Shown: positions 41,721-51,556, counted from the stretch's first letter. The stretch: 64,000 bases of DNA from Brevundimonas sp. SORGH_AS_0993 (GCF_030818545.1 NZ_JAUTAH010000001.1:439001-503000), one strand, 5' to 3'. Numbers and translations: made by a program. The notes: generated from the letters alone by a model not told the origin.

Positions 41721-44117
41721 ATGACTGAATCCAAGACCCTGCCCGTCCTGCCGCTGCGCGACATCGTCGTCTTCCCGCACATGGTGGTGCCGCTGTTCGT
41801 CGGCCGAGAGAAGTCGGTGAAGGCGCTCGACGAAATCATGAAGGGTGAGAAGCAGATTCTTCTGGCGACCCAGAAGAACAGCGTCGACGACGACCCGTCG
41901 CCTGACGCCATCTATCCCATCGGCGTGCTGGCCAGTGTGCTGCAACTGCTGAAATTGCCGGACGGCACGGTGAAGGTGCTGGTCGAAGGCAAGTCGCGCG
42001 CGCGCCTGGCGCGCTTCACCGACCGTCAAGACTATTTCGAGGCCGAGGCGGTGGAGATCGAGGACGAGGCGGGCGAGCCCTCCCAGGCTGAAGCCATGCT
42101 TCGGGCCGTAGTCGAGCAGTTCGAAAACTATGTGAAGCTGAACAAGAAGGTCCCGCCCGAGGCCCTTAGTTCGATCCCACAGATCACCGACGCCTCCAAA
42201 CTGGCGGATTCGGTCGCGGCCCATCTGTCGGTCAAGATCGCCGACAAACAGGGCCTTCTGGAAACCTTCGACGTGCCCAAGCGGCTGGAGAAGGTCTATG
42301 GGCTGATGGAAGGGGAAATCTCGGTCCTTCAGGTCGAGAAGAAAATCCGCTCGCGCGTGAAGCGCCAGATGGAGAAGACCCAGCGCGAATATTATCTGAA
42401 CGAGCAGATGAAGGCGATCCAGCGCGAGCTGGGCGAGACCGACGACGCGCGCGACGAGATCATGGATCTGGAAAAGCGCATCCGCAAGACGCGCCTGTCG
42501 AAGGAAGCGCGCATCAAGGCCGAGGCCGAGGTCAAGAAGTTGCGCAACATGTCGCCCATGTCGGCGGAATCGACCGTGGTGCGCAACTATCTCGACTGGC
42601 TGCTGTCCGTGCCTTGGGGCAAGGCCAAGCAGAAGCCGATCGACCTGCAGAAGGCCGAGGACATCCTGGAAGAGGATCATTTCGGTCTGGAGAAGGTCAA
42701 GGAACGGATCATCGAGTATCTGGCCGTCCAGGCCCGCACCGGCAGCCTGAAGGGGCCGATCCTGTGCCTTGTCGGCCCTCCTGGCGTCGGCAAGACCTCT
42801 CTGGCCAAGTCCATCGCCAAGGCGACGGGGCGTGAGTACGTCCGCATGTCGCTGGGGGGGGTGCGCGACGAATCCGAGATCCGAGGCCACCGCCGGACCT
42901 ATATCGGCTCCATGCCCGGCAAGATCATCCAGTCGATGAAGAAGGCCAAGACCACCAACGCCTTCGTCCTGCTGGACGAGATCGACAAGCTGGGCGCCGA
43001 CTGGCGCGGCGATCCGTCCTCGGCCCTGCTGGAGGTGCTGGATCCGGCCCAGAACTCGACCTTCGGCGACCACTATCTGGAAGTGGACTACGACCTGTCT
43101 CAGGTGATGTTCGTGACGACAGCGAACAGCCTGAACATGCCGCAGCCGCTGATGGACCGGATGGAGATCATTCGGGTGTCGGGCTACACCGAGGACGAGA
43201 AGGTCGAGATCGCCAAGCGCCACGTCTTGCCCAAGCAGCTTCAGGACCATGGGCTGAAGGACGGCGAACTGACCGTGCCCGACGACACGATCCGCGATCT
43301 GATCCGCTACTACACCCGCGAGGCCGGGGTCCGCTCGCTGGAGCGCGCTCTCGGCGGTCTGGCGCGAAAGGCCGTGCGCGAAATGGCCAAGACGGGCGCC
43401 AAGTCGATCACTGTCGATGCGGCCAAGCTGGCCGACTATGCGGGCGTCAAGAAGTTCCGCTATGGCGAGACGGACGAGGAGGATCAGGTCGGCATCGTCA
43501 CCGGCCTGGCCTGGACCGAGTTCGGCGGCGACATCTTGACCATCGAAGCGATCAAGATGCCGGGCCGCGGCCGCATGACCGTGACCGGCAATCTGAAGGA
43601 CGTGATGAAGGAGTCGATCTCGGCTGCGGCGTCCTACGTCCGCGCACGGTCTCTGGCCTTCGGCGTCAAGCCGCCGGTGTTCGAGAAGACCGACATCCAC
43701 GTCCACGTGCCGGACGGGGCTACGCCCAAGGACGGTCCGTCCGCCGGTGTCGCCATGACGGTGGCCATGGTCTCGGTCCTGACGGGCGTTCCGATCAGGA
43801 AGGACATCGCAATGACGGGCGAGATCACCCTGCGCGGCCGCGTCACGGCCATCGGTGGGCTGAAGGAGAAGCTGCTGGCGGCCCTGCGTTCCGGCGTCAA
43901 GACGGTGCTGATCCCGCAGGAGAACGAGAAGGATCTGGCCGAGGTGCCGGACAATGTGAAGTCGGCGCTGGAGATCGTGCCGATTTCCACGGCGGACGAG
44001 GCGTTGAAATGGTCCCTCACCGGCACCCTGACCCCGGTGGAATGGGATGAGGCGGCCGAGCCACTGCCGACGCCTGTTCCGCCAGTCGACGGCGCGACGG
44101 CGACCGTCAGCCACTGA
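41721..44117 (+). CDS. lon: ATP-dependent protease Lon
   Basis: A 798-aa AAA+ serine protease degrading misfolded and regulatory proteins. The N-domain begins TLPVLPLRDIVVFPHMVVPL; Walker A is GPPGVGKTSLAKS (about residue 353), Walker B AFVLLDEIDKLG. The C-terminal protease domain has PKDGPSAGVAMT with the catalytic serine (about 674) and VTAIGGLKEKLLAA with the lysine (about 713). ATG 41721 is preferred to ATG 41712, because GGGAG lies 10 bases before it. A heat-shock-like promoter is seen upstream. In Caulobacter Lon removes DnaA and CcrM. Confidence 0.97.
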   Translation: MTESKTLPVLPLRDIVVFPHMVVPLFVGREKSVKALDEIMKGEKQILLATQKNSVDDDPSPDAIYPIGVLASVLQLLKLPDGTVKVLVEGKSRARLARFTDRQDYFEAEAVEIEDEAGEPSQAEAMLRAVVEQFENYVKLNKKVPPEALSSIPQITDASKLADSVAAHLSVKIADKQGLLETFDVPKRLEKVYGLMEGEISVLQVEKKIRSRVKRQMEKTQREYYLNEQMKAIQRELGETDDARDEIMDLEKRIRKTRLSKEARIKAEAEVKKLRNMSPMSAESTVVRNYLDWLLSVPWGKAKQKPIDLQKAEDILEEDHFGLEKVKERIIEYLAVQARTGSLKGPILCLVGPPGVGKTSLAKSIAKATGREYVRMSLGGVRDESEIRGHRRTYIGSMPGKIIQSMKKAKTTNAFVLLDEIDKLGADWRGDPSSALLEVLDPAQNSTFGDHYLEVDYDLSQVMFVTTANSLNMPQPLMDRMEIIRVSGYTEDEKVEIAKRHVLPKQLQDHGLKDGELTVPDDTIRDLIRYYTREAGVRSLERALGGLARKAVREMAKTGAKSITVDAAKLADYAGVKKFRYGETDEEDQVGIVTGLAWTEFGGDILTIEAIKMPGRGRMTVTGNLKDVMKESISAAASYVRARSLAFGVKPPVFEKTDIHVHVPDGATPKDGPSAGVAMTVAMVSVLTGVPIRKDIAMTGEITLRGRVTAIGGLKEKLLAALRSGVKTVLIPQENEKDLAEVPDNVKSALEIVPISTADEALKWSLTGTLTPVEWDEAAEPLPTPVPPVDGATATVSH

Positions 44118-44137
44118 CACAGGCGACAGATAGAGAA

Positions 44138-44171
44138 ACGCCGTCGGCTCTGCGCCGGCGGCGTCTTTTTT
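44138..44171 (+). terminator. Terminator after lon
   Basis: ACGCCGTCGGC pairs with GCCGGCGGCGT (one G-T pair), followed by CTTTTTT. Confidence 0.85.
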
Positions 44172-44218
44172 GACGTTGTCGCGTTTTCGCCCTTAAGTGG
44201 TTTGACGGGAGAGACGCC

Positions 44219-44494
44219 ATGACCAGGACAGAACTCATCGGCCACATGGCCCGGCAGGCCGACATCAGCCGCGACCAGGCGAAGGCGGCGCTGGACGCCT
44301 TCACCGACGGCGTGGCCGAAGCCCTGGCGCAGGGGCGGGACGTGAAACTGATCGGTTTCGGCAGTTTCGTCGTGGTGGATCGCAAAGCCGGGGTCGCCCG
44401 CAACCCCCAGACGGGAGAGGCCGTGGCCCGCCAAGCATCTCGCACTGCGCGCTTTCGACCCGGCGAAGGCTTGAAAAGCGCCTTGAACGCCTGA
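44219..44494 (+). CDS. hup: HU-family DNA-binding protein
   Basis: A 91-aa nucleoid protein bending DNA as a dimer. TRTELIGHMARQADISRDQA and ALDAFTDGVAEALAQG form the dimer helices; VKLIGFGSFVVVDRKAGVARNPQTGE is the arm (seen in parts GFGSFVVVDR and ARNPQTGE), with the conserved proline. The C-terminal ASRTARFRPGEGLKSALN matches HU. GGGAGAGACGCC precedes the ATG. The position after lon is the usual one for hupB in proteobacteria. Confidence 0.93.
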   Translation: MTRTELIGHMARQADISRDQAKAALDAFTDGVAEALAQGRDVKLIGFGSFVVVDRKAGVARNPQTGEAVARQASRTARFRPGEGLKSALNA

Positions 44495-44525
44495 CGCCGC
44501 GCGGGCATAAGCGCGGCTCGCCTTG

Positions 44526-44601
44526 GGGCGGCTAGCTCAGCTGGAAGAGCATCTCGTTTACACCGAGAGGGTCGGCGGTTCGAACCCGTCGCCGCCTACC
44601 A
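44526..44601 (+). tRNA. tRNA-Val (TAC)
   Basis: A 76-base cloverleaf: acceptor GGGCGGC pairs with GCCGCCT (one G-T pair at the end), anticodon loop TTTACAC (anticodon TAC), T arm GGTTCGAACC, CCA encoded. Confidence 0.95.
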
Positions 44602-44607
44602 AGACAA

Positions 44608-44635
44608 AAGGCCGCCGGAGCGATCCGGCGGCCTT
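44608..44635. terminator. Bidirectional terminator between tRNA-Val and autotransporter
   Basis: AAGGCCGCCGGA pairs perfectly with TCCGGCGGCCTT around GCGA, flanked by an AAA run to the left and TTGTCTGTTT to the right. Confidence 0.8.
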
Positions 44636-44658
44636 GTCTGTTTCCGCGCTCAGGCCGA

Positions 44659-47600
44659 TCAGAAGCGGAAGCTGGCCCGCAGCAGCAGCGAATAGCGAAC
44701 GTAGTCTTCCAGCAGTTCGGCGTCGCCGGTCAGCGACAGCATGCCCAATTCGTTGCCGAAATTCAGGCGGAAGCCGAGGATCGGACCGCCGCCCTCGACG
44801 GCGTCCGGCGACAGGATGAAGTCCGGACCGCCGCTGGCGAAGCGGGCGATGGTCTCGCCGGCGTCGACCGAGATGTTCTGGCGATAGCCGATGCGCACCT
44901 CGGGCCGCAGCCAGCCGTTGCGGCCGAAACCGTAGCCGACGTTCATCGCGGCCACCGCCGAGAAGATATGGCTGTCGCGCGAGTCGATGTCGAGGTCGAA
45001 GCCGTTTCCGCCGCCCTTTTCAGAACGCGCGCCTTCCGACAGACGGAAGTATTCGGCGTAGACTTCTGGCCGGACGTTCAGGCGGCCGAAGTTGCGCTCA
45101 TACGACGCGCCCCCGGCAGCGGCGGCGGTCCAGCCGTGCCAGTCGGACTTGTTGTTGAGATAGACGCCGCTGGCCACCAGCGACCGATCGGCGCTGAAGC
45201 TGGCGTAGCCGCCGGCGGCGCGCGCCCAGGTCGTCCAGTACTGCCCCTGAGCGCGCCAGTAGAGGCCCAGTTCCAGGAGGTTGGCGGACAGGACCTCTTC
45301 GGCCTCGGCCTCCGGGTCCTTGATTTCGGACGAGGTGAAGGCGGCCGAAACGCCGACAGCACCCAGACCCGTGCCCTTTTCGACCCCACCGGCCAGGCCG
45401 AAACCTTCGGAGCGGAAGCCGTAGGAATCGGTCTTGTCCTTGTCGGCGTAGAAGTTGATCTCCTGCACCCAGGCGCTGGTTTCGCCCGGTGCGGCGGCGG
45501 CGTTACGGCCCGTCAGGGCGCGCGTCACGGCGTCGACGCCTGCCGAAAGCGACATCAGCGGCCCGCCCGAATGGTCCGGCAGCATCTGCTGGTAGGCGTC
45601 GAGGAAGCCGTCGCGGCCGGTCTGGTTCAAGAACAGGTTTCTGACGGTCTCGTTGGCGCCCAGGGCGTTGTAGATCGCGTCATAGGCTTGGGCCTCCACC
45701 TTGATCAGCCCCGCCTCGTCGGCGGTACGGCGGCGGGCGTCGACATAGACCGTGTTGGCGGTCTGATCGACGCCAGCCTGGAGGACGTAGAGGTAGGGCG
45801 AGTTGCCGGAAAGAAGGCTTTGATCGATCTGACCGGCGGTCAGCGTCCCGGCGGTGATGACGTTGAAGCGCTGCGGCGACTGCAGCAGCGAGGAGAAGCG
45901 CACGCCCAGTTCGGCGCCTGTGGCGATATTGGCGGTTCCGCTGACATTGAAGCCGCCCGCCGTATTGGCGGTCGGATCGACGGTGACGATCAACGTGCCG
46001 TCGGCGCCGACGTTCAGGTTCGAGATATTGGTCTTGGTCGTCTGTGCGGCGTTCAAAGTGCCTTTGCCGACATTGATGTCCAGCAGGCCGTCGCTATTCC
46101 GGATGGCGCCCGTGACTGAGGCGCCGCCGCTGATGTTCAGCCGGTCGGCGCCCGCGCCGAAGTCGATGTCGCCCAGGACCACGCCGTTTTCGATGTTCAA
46201 GGTGTCCGCGCCCGACCCGAGCAGGACCGAGCCGACGATGGAGGGTTCCTTGGCGTCAGGCACGCCGTCGCCGTCCGTGTCCTTCTCGGTGCTGCCCGAA
46301 GGGGCGACAATGCCGTATTGGCGCAGGGTGACGCCTGTGGTGTTGGCCGACAGGTCAATGGCCGTGGCCTTGCCGTCCACCGGGGTCGTATCCGAACTGC
46401 TGGGCGTCAGCGAGCCGATGATCGAACCGGCGTTCGATAGCTGGGTCAATGTCCCCGACTGGTCCCGGATGGCGGTGGCCGAACCGTGGTTGCCGCCGAA
46501 GGAGGCCACGACATTGCCGGTGTTGGTCAGGCTTTGGACATTGGAGCCCGCGCCGATCTGGATGCCCGTGGCGGCCTGTGTCGTGCTGCCCGATGCGACA
46601 GCCTGAATGTTGCCGGTGTTGACGACGGCCGTGGCGGTGACGCCCGAGCCGATCCATACCGCCGTCGCATTGGCGTTAAGGGCTGTGGAGGCGACGCCCC
46701 CCTCATTCCGCACGCCGCCGACGATGTTGACTGTCTGGCCGCCCGCCACGCCGATCTGCAACGCCCGCGACTCCACGCCGGTGTACAGGCCGGAGCCCGT
46801 GATCGTGCCGCGATTGATGAGGCCGTAGGCCGCGTCGCCCGTTCCGACCGCGCCCAGTGTCACACTCTTGGTCGTCGAGCCGATCAGCAGGGCGGGGGCG
46901 CCGCCCAAGGAGGTGAGGGAGGCCGTCGTCTCGCTGGCGTCGGGAATGCCGTCCCCGTCGCGATCCGGGTCGTCGCGGTTCTTGATGCCGTCGCCGTCGT
47001 CGTCCTCGTCGCCGTTCTTGACGCCGTTGTTGTTGTCGTCGCCGTCGATTCCCGCCGCCGAATAGGTGGGTCCGGTGTCCAGAACGACGCCGCGGGCGAC
47101 ATTAGCGGCGACATGCACGGCTGGGCCGCCCTGAAGCAGGTCGTCAGCGTCCAGTTCGTCGAGGAACAGGGTCTTCGCATTGTCGTATGTGCCGGTGGAG
47201 GGCCGAACCGGCGGCGGGGTCGTATAACGATAGCCCGTAGCAACGACGTTGGAATGAATTTTCAGTCCGCCACCGACATCGCCCGCTATGGACACGCCGG
47301 TAGCATTTGCGCCCAGGGCCGAGATCGTGCCGGCCAGATCGACATTGCCTGAGATCGGGCCCGTCGTGCGGATGGCGGCGCTGTTGTCGCCCGTGACGCG
47401 GACGCTCCCGAGGCTTTGCAGCTTGCCGTTCAGCGCCGACTCCACAGACAGGCCGTAGGAATTGTTGCCCTCGACCGCGATCGCGCCACTGGATTCGACC
47501 AGCACATTTCCCGTGAAGGGCGCGCCGCCGACCAGGCGGACGCCGTAACGGTTCGTCCCTGTGGCGAAGGGACCGTCAAGATCGCCGTCGCCGTCCGTGT

Positions 47601-47958
47601 CCTTGACGTCGGCGGTCTCTTGCAGGTCGGTGACGCTGATGGAGCCGCCGACCGTGACCGAGCCGGTGTTGCCGCCGTTGACCAGGATGCCGGTTGAGCC
47701 GTCGGCAGACTTGTCCATCGTGATCGAGCTGCCGGAATCCAGGTCGATGGAATGGCTGGAATCCACCGTCACCGCCGTTCCGGACGTGACGGCGACGCTG
47801 CCGCCGCTGGCCAAGCGGATGTTGTCCGGGCCGCTTCCGGTGGCGTTGGAGGTCTGGATCGGCGTGGTGCGGGCGTTCGAGATCACGATCTCGGCCTGGG
47901 CTCCGGTGGCGACCAGCATGGGGGCGATCGCTACGGCGGTCGCAAGCAGATTACGCAT
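44659..47958 (-). CDS. Autotransporter with beta-helix passenger and calcium-binding-type repeats
   Basis: A 1099-aa type V secreted protein. A signal peptide (LLATAVAIAPMLVATGAQA) leads to a passenger of short Gly/Ala/Thr/Val-rich repeats (NTGNIQAVASGS, NRGTITGSG, NEGGVASTAL) of beta-helix type. Three acidic DxDxDG segments interrupt it: about residues 120, 304-339 (thrombospondin type 3-like) and 558. The last 270 or so residues are the autotransporter barrel, from WVQEINFYADKD to the terminal SFRF. ATG 47958 gives the normal signal; the frame is open 33 bases further. The passenger probably acts in adhesion, with no enzyme motif. Confidence 0.9.
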   Translation of the reverse strand: MRNLLATAVAIAPMLVATGAQAEIVISNARTTPIQTSNATGSGPDNIRLASGGSVAVTSGTAVTVDSSHSIDLDSGSSITMDKSADGSTGILVNGGNTGSVTVGGSISVTDLQETADVKDTDGDGDLDGPFATGTNRYGVRLVGGAPFTGNVLVESSGAIAVEGNNSYGLSVESALNGKLQSLGSVRVTGDNSAAIRTTGPISGNVDLAGTISALGANATGVSIAGDVGGGLKIHSNVVATGYRYTTPPPVRPSTGTYDNAKTLFLDELDADDLLQGGPAVHVAANVARGVVLDTGPTYSAAGIDGDDNNNGVKNGDEDDDGDGIKNRDDPDRDGDGIPDASETTASLTSLGGAPALLIGSTTKSVTLGAVGTGDAAYGLINRGTITGSGLYTGVESRALQIGVAGGQTVNIVGGVRNEGGVASTALNANATAVWIGSGVTATAVVNTGNIQAVASGSTTQAATGIQIGAGSNVQSLTNTGNVVASFGGNHGSATAIRDQSGTLTQLSNAGSIIGSLTPSSSDTTPVDGKATAIDLSANTTGVTLRQYGIVAPSGSTEKDTDGDGVPDAKEPSIVGSVLLGSGADTLNIENGVVLGDIDFGAGADRLNISGGASVTGAIRNSDGLLDINVGKGTLNAAQTTKTNISNLNVGADGTLIVTVDPTANTAGGFNVSGTANIATGAELGVRFSSLLQSPQRFNVITAGTLTAGQIDQSLLSGNSPYLYVLQAGVDQTANTVYVDARRRTADEAGLIKVEAQAYDAIYNALGANETVRNLFLNQTGRDGFLDAYQQMLPDHSGGPLMSLSAGVDAVTRALTGRNAAAAPGETSAWVQEINFYADKDKTDSYGFRSEGFGLAGGVEKGTGLGAVGVSAAFTSSEIKDPEAEAEEVLSANLLELGLYWRAQGQYWTTWARAAGGYASFSADRSLVASGVYLNNKSDWHGWTAAAAGGASYERNFGRLNVRPEVYAEYFRLSEGARSEKGGGNGFDLDIDSRDSHIFSAVAAMNVGYGFGRNGWLRPEVRIGYRQNISVDAGETIARFASGGPDFILSPDAVEGGGPILGFRLNFGNELGMLSLTGDAELLEDYVRYSLLLRASFRF

Positions 47959-48279
47959 TCGGAAGAAACCCCTGGGTGGCCACGCGATCACAGTACGGCG
48001 GTCCCATAGCAGGGTCCGCGCCAGCGTTCCCCAAGTTTATCGAATTTGAGGCGAATGCAAGGCCATAGGGGCGCCAGGCAGTCGCCATGTCAGGATCGTC
48101 GTTCGATGGAAACAGGAGCGCTCCAGCCGGTCACGCCGTCCACGGAGGGATTTCGCGCGACGCTATTGAGCTTTGCCGTCGTCGGGTTTAGGGGCGGGCC
48201 ACGGTCAGGCGCGTTCGCGCGACGCATCCAAACGACGTCATCCGGCGTTCGTCAGCCCCGACCAGGCGAGACCTTCCGC
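47959..48279. other. Divergent intergenic region, no gene seen
   Basis: These 321 bases separate the autotransporter and the glycosyltransferase. The plus-strand frame is open through much of it, but the translation is Arg-rich and not protein-like. Promoters for both genes must lie here; I could not assign clear -35 and -10 boxes. Confidence 0.5.
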
Positions 48280-49530
48280 ATGAGCATGAACGACCTCGAC
48301 GTCCAGGAAAGCGAACTTCGGCTGATTCCTGGCCTGGATATCGAGGTGGCGGAGACGCTCCGGGCGCTGAAGGCGGCATCGCTGGATGAACGGCCCAGGC
48401 TGGTGGACACCACCATGCTTTACGCGCCGCGTTCTGGCGGAGTGAAACGGTATCTGCTGTCGAAAAAGGCCTGGATCGAAGAGAACCGGCCGGAGGTCAG
48501 CCATTCGCTGATCGTGCCCGGCGCCCGGCATACGGCACGCCCTGACGGCATCGTTCAGTTGCGGGCGACCAAGCTTCCATTCGGCGACGGCTATCGCTGG
48601 CCCACCTCGGTCAAGCGTTGGAGCGCCTGGGTCGCGGCGATGAAGCCTTCGATCATCGAGGCGGGCGATCCCTATACGCCTGGGCAGGGGGCGCTGGAGG
48701 CGGGGCAGCGGGTGGGATGTCCGGTCGTCGGCTTCTGTCATTCCGACCCGGCCGGGTTGGCGGCGCTGCATCTAGGTGAATGGGCCAAGAAGCCGGTGGA
48801 GAAGCGCTGGGCCCGTCTGTTCTCCCAGTTCGACCGCGTGGTGTCGCCCAGCCGGTTCATCGCGCGTCGTCTGGAAGAGGCGGGTGTGGACAATATCGTC
48901 ATCCGTCCGCTGGGGGTGGAGATCGACACCTTCCGCCCGGATCGCCGGGACCGGAAATGGCTGCTGAACGAACTGGGATTGGAAGACGATGCGCGTCTGC
49001 TGTGCTTCGCCGGACGCCCGGCGAAAGAAAAGAACGTCGATGTCCTGATCGAGGCGGTGCAAAAGCTGGGCGCGCCCTATCATCTGGTGCTGGTCGGGGC
49101 AGGAGCCGGGATGCCGACCGAGGATCGCGTGATCTCCATGCCCTATGAGAAGGACCCCAGGGCGGTGGCCAAGATCGTCGCCAGCTGCGACGCCTTCGTT
49201 CACGCCAACGACAAGGAGCCGTTCGGCCTGATCGTGCTGGAAGCCATGGCCTGCGGTCGCCCCGTCGTGGGCGTCAACGCCGGCGGCGTGGCCGAGACGG
49301 TCGATGACAGCGTGGGGCAACTGGCCGCGCGCGCCGAGGCCGACGATTACGCCCAAGCGGTGGAGGCTCTGTTCCAGCGCGACATCGAGGCCATCGGGCG
49401 CGCCGCGCGCGAGAAGGCGGTCAGCCAGTTCGCCTGGAACCGCGTGTTCTCGGACCTATGCCGGCTGTACGGCGACCTGTCAGGTGAGATGGCGTTCCGC
49501 CAGGTCAATCCGACCTTCGCGGTTCACTGA
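48280..49530 (+). CDS. Glycosyltransferase family 4 protein
   Basis: A 416-aa GT-B fold transferase. N-terminal domain: YAPRSGGVKRYLLSKKAWIE (substrate-side loop) and VVGFCHSDPAGLAAL. C-terminal nucleotide-sugar domain: LLCFAGRPAKEKNVDVLIEA and EPFGLIVLEAMACGRPVVG, which carries the EX7E motif. It would add a sugar to a lipid or glycan at the inner membrane; the acceptor is unknown. ATG 48280 is chosen (ATG 48286 also possible) because upstream codons are not protein-like. It stands alone, with no polysaccharide cluster around. Confidence 0.9.
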   Translation: MSMNDLDVQESELRLIPGLDIEVAETLRALKAASLDERPRLVDTTMLYAPRSGGVKRYLLSKKAWIEENRPEVSHSLIVPGARHTARPDGIVQLRATKLPFGDGYRWPTSVKRWSAWVAAMKPSIIEAGDPYTPGQGALEAGQRVGCPVVGFCHSDPAGLAALHLGEWAKKPVEKRWARLFSQFDRVVSPSRFIARRLEEAGVDNIVIRPLGVEIDTFRPDRRDRKWLLNELGLEDDARLLCFAGRPAKEKNVDVLIEAVQKLGAPYHLVLVGAGAGMPTEDRVISMPYEKDPRAVAKIVASCDAFVHANDKEPFGLIVLEAMACGRPVVGVNAGGVAETVDDSVGQLAARAEADDYAQAVEALFQRDIEAIGRAAREKAVSQFAWNRVFSDLCRLYGDLSGEMAFRQVNPTFAVH

Positions 49531-49562
49531 AGTCAGCTGTCGAACGGCCCGGCGGGACGGCG

Positions 49563-49600
49563 CGCCACTTCTTTATTGCAATGCCTGAAAGAAGTGGCGC
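49563..49600 (-). other. Hairpin overlapping the 3' end of the first tRNA-Asp
   Basis: GCGCCACTTCTTT and AAAGAAGTGGCGC are perfect 13-base arms around 13 bases. The arm nearer the tRNA includes its 3' tail (GCGCCA). It is probably a terminator or processing structure of the tRNA transcript. Confidence 0.6.
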
Positions 49601-49671
49601 GAGTGACGGGGCTCGAACCCGCGACCTCCGGCGTGACAGGCCGGCACTCTAACCAACTGAGCTACACCCGC
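49595..49671 (-). tRNA. tRNA-Asp (GTC), copy 1
   Basis: A 77-base cloverleaf on the minus strand: acceptor GCGGGTG pairs with CACTCGC, anticodon loop CTGTCAC (anticodon GTC), T arm GGTTCGAGCC, CCA encoded. Identical to copy 2. Confidence 0.96.
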
Positions 49672-49723
49672 GTACCTGGGTCGAAACTTTAGAGCTGTCT
49701 CGAAAGCTCTGGGAAGGGCGGTT

Positions 49724-49757
49724 GCGCCACTCCGTCTATTTCTAGAGAGAGTGGCGC
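49724..49757 (-). other. Hairpin overlapping the 3' end of the second tRNA-Asp
   Basis: GCGCCACTC and GAGTGGCGC are 9-base arms around 16 bases, again including the tRNA 3' tail. Same design as at 49563-49600 but with a different loop. Confidence 0.5.
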
Positions 49758-49828
49758 GAGTGACGGGGCTCGAACCCGCGACCTCCGGCGTGACAGGCCG
49801 GCACTCTAACCAACTGAGCTACACCCGC
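49752..49828 (-). tRNA. tRNA-Asp (GTC), copy 2
   Basis: Same 77-base sequence as copy 1, 80 bases upstream of it on the minus strand; anticodon GTC, CCA encoded. Confidence 0.96.
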
Positions 49829-49924
49829 GTTTCCCGGCCGAAGCGGCTGTGCGCCCCGGCGAGGGGCGTCGTTTAGGCGGGCTTACACAGCGCGTCAAGC
49901 GACCTTTTCCGAGAAACGTCGCCG

Positions 49925-51556
49925 TCAACGCGACGGGGCTGTGGGCGGGGCGACAACGGCCGCCTGGGGCGGGCTGTGTGGCCCGGCCACGCCGCCGCTC
50001 ACAGGCTCCTGCGCCGCCACGGCGGGGGGCGGCGGATCATAGTGCACGCCCACGCCCGGTCCCAGCGGCAGGTCCAGCGCCACCCAGGCCGCCACCATCG
50101 CCAGGCCGGCGATCAGGAAAGACCCCGCGTAGGGCAGCATGGTCGCCATCAGCGATCCCAGACCGAATCGCGGATCCCATCGCTGGGCGAAGGTCAGGAT
50201 CAGAGGAAAGTAGCTCATCAGCGGGGTGGCGATGTTCGTCACCGAATCGCCCATGCGGTAGGCGGCGGTCGTCATCTCGGGCGAAATGCCCAGCAGCATG
50301 AACATGGGCACCACGATGGGCGCCAGGGCCGACCATTTGGCCGAGGCCGAGCCGATGAACAGGTCGAAGAAGCAGGAAACGAAGACGACGCAGATCAGAA
50401 GCAGAGGGGCCGGCAGGGCCAGTGTCTTCAAGGTCGCCGCAGCGTTCACCGCCAGAATGGGGCCAAGGCCCGACCAGTTGAACATGGCCACGAAATGGGC
50501 GGCGAAGAAGGCCAGAACGATATAGGGCGCCAACTGGGCGATGCCGTCGCGCATCATGACGACCAGGTCGCGGTGCGAGCGAACGGACCGCGATCCCACC
50601 CCATAGGCCGCGCCGGTCACGAAAAAGGTGACGGCGAAGAAGGCCACGAGCGACCGATACAACGGATTGAACCTCTGCTCAGGCTCCGCCGTCGGATCGA
50701 CAAAGGGAGAGCCGGGCAGGAAGGTGACGAGGGTCCAGAGCGCGATCATCGCCAGAAGCGACAAGCCGGCGAAGGCCAGGCCGCGTTTTTCATCGGCGGT
50801 CAGGGGTTCCTTTTCCGAAGCCTTGGGCGGCGCCGCGCCAGCGATCGGCGTCCAGGGGCCCAGGCGGGGCTCGATCACCCGGTCAGTCAGGAACCACACG
50901 ATGGGGGTGAAGACGATCACCACCCCGACGATGAAGAACCAGTTGCCCGCGATGTTCACCGAATAGGACGGGTCGATCAGATGGGCAGCCGGCTCGGTGA
51001 TCCCCAGGATCAGGGCATCGCTGGCGCCGGGGAACAGATTGCCCGCATAACCGCCCGATACGGCGGCGAATCCTGCGGCCAGACCGGCCAGGGGGTGTCG
51101 CCCGGCCGCCGCGAAGATCACGGCCGCCAAAGGAATGACCACGACGTAGGAAGCGTCCGACGCATGGTGGGACACCATGCCGGTGATGACCACGACCGGC
51201 GTCAGGATGGCGCGCGGCGCATTCAAAAGAGCGCCGCGAATGGCTGTGGAGAACAAACCGGCCCGTTCAGCGACCGCCGCGCCATAGATGATGGTGATGA
51301 CGATGCCGAGGGGCGGAAAGTCCGCCAGGGTTCGCGGCATGCCGATGATCAGCCGCTCCAGGTTTTCGCCGGACAGCAGGCTTTGGGCCTCCAGCCGGTC
51401 GCCCGTCACCGGATTGACCGCCGACCAGCCCAACCCCGCCCCGATCAGGCTGAGGACGATCAGACCTCCGATCAACCAGAGGAACAGAAAGACGGGGTCG
51501 GGCAGGCGGTTGCCGACTCTTTCCACGGCGTTCAGGGCGCGGCTGGCGACGCTCAT
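49925..51556 (-). CDS. AbgT-family transporter
   Basis: A 543-aa inner-membrane protein with about 12 hydrophobic segments. The start [20 protein letters not shown], the middle [20 protein letters not shown] and [20 protein letters not shown], and [20 protein letters not shown] with [20 protein letters not shown] are the core of the AbgT family, which imports p-aminobenzoyl-glutamate or exports sulfonamides. Which of these applies is open. The C-terminus is Pro/Ala-rich. It is divergent from nuoA with 204 bases between. Confidence 0.92.
   Translation of the reverse strand: MSVASRALNAVERVGNRLPDPVFLFLWLIGGLIVLSLIGAGLGWSAVNPVTGDRLEAQSLLSGENLERLIIGMPRTLADFPPLGIVITIIYGAAVAERAGLFSTAIRGALLNAPRAILTPVVVITGMVSHHASDASYVVVIPLAAVIFAAAGRHPLAGLAAGFAAVSGGYAGNLFPGASDALILGITEPAAHLIDPSYSVNIAGNWFFIVGVVIVFTPIVWFLTDRVIEPRLGPWTPIAGAAPPKASEKEPLTADEKRGLAFAGLSLLAMIALWTLVTFLPGSPFVDPTAEPEQRFNPLYRSLVAFFAVTFFVTGAAYGVGSRSVRSHRDLVVMMRDGIAQLAPYIVLAFFAAHFVAMFNWSGLGPILAVNAAATLKTLALPAPLLLICVVFVSCFFDLFIGSASAKWSALAPIVVPMFMLLGISPEMTTAAYRMGDSVTNIATPLMSYFPLILTFAQRWDPRFGLGSLMATMLPYAGSFLIAGLAMVAAWVALDLPLGPGVGVHYDPPPPAVAAQEPVSGGVAGPHSPPQAAVVAPPTAPSR

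Noticed and set aside
41598..44120. An 840-aa open frame on the minus strand across lon
   Set aside because: It is a shadow of lon caused by high GC at third positions; the translation is low-complexity His/Gln/Arg/Leu-rich and lon is unmistakable. The same applies to long antisense frames over tig, nuoF, nuoG, the GH3 gene and egtB-egtD.
46930..47050. Simple DNA repeat in the autotransporter gene
   Set aside because: The repetition comes from Asp/Gly/Asn codons of calcium-binding motifs and is not a uniform tandem repeat.
49595..49828. tRNA-Asp duplication as an integration site of a genomic island
   Set aside because: The copies are full-length and only 80 bases apart with no integrase or foreign cargo; tandem duplication explains it.
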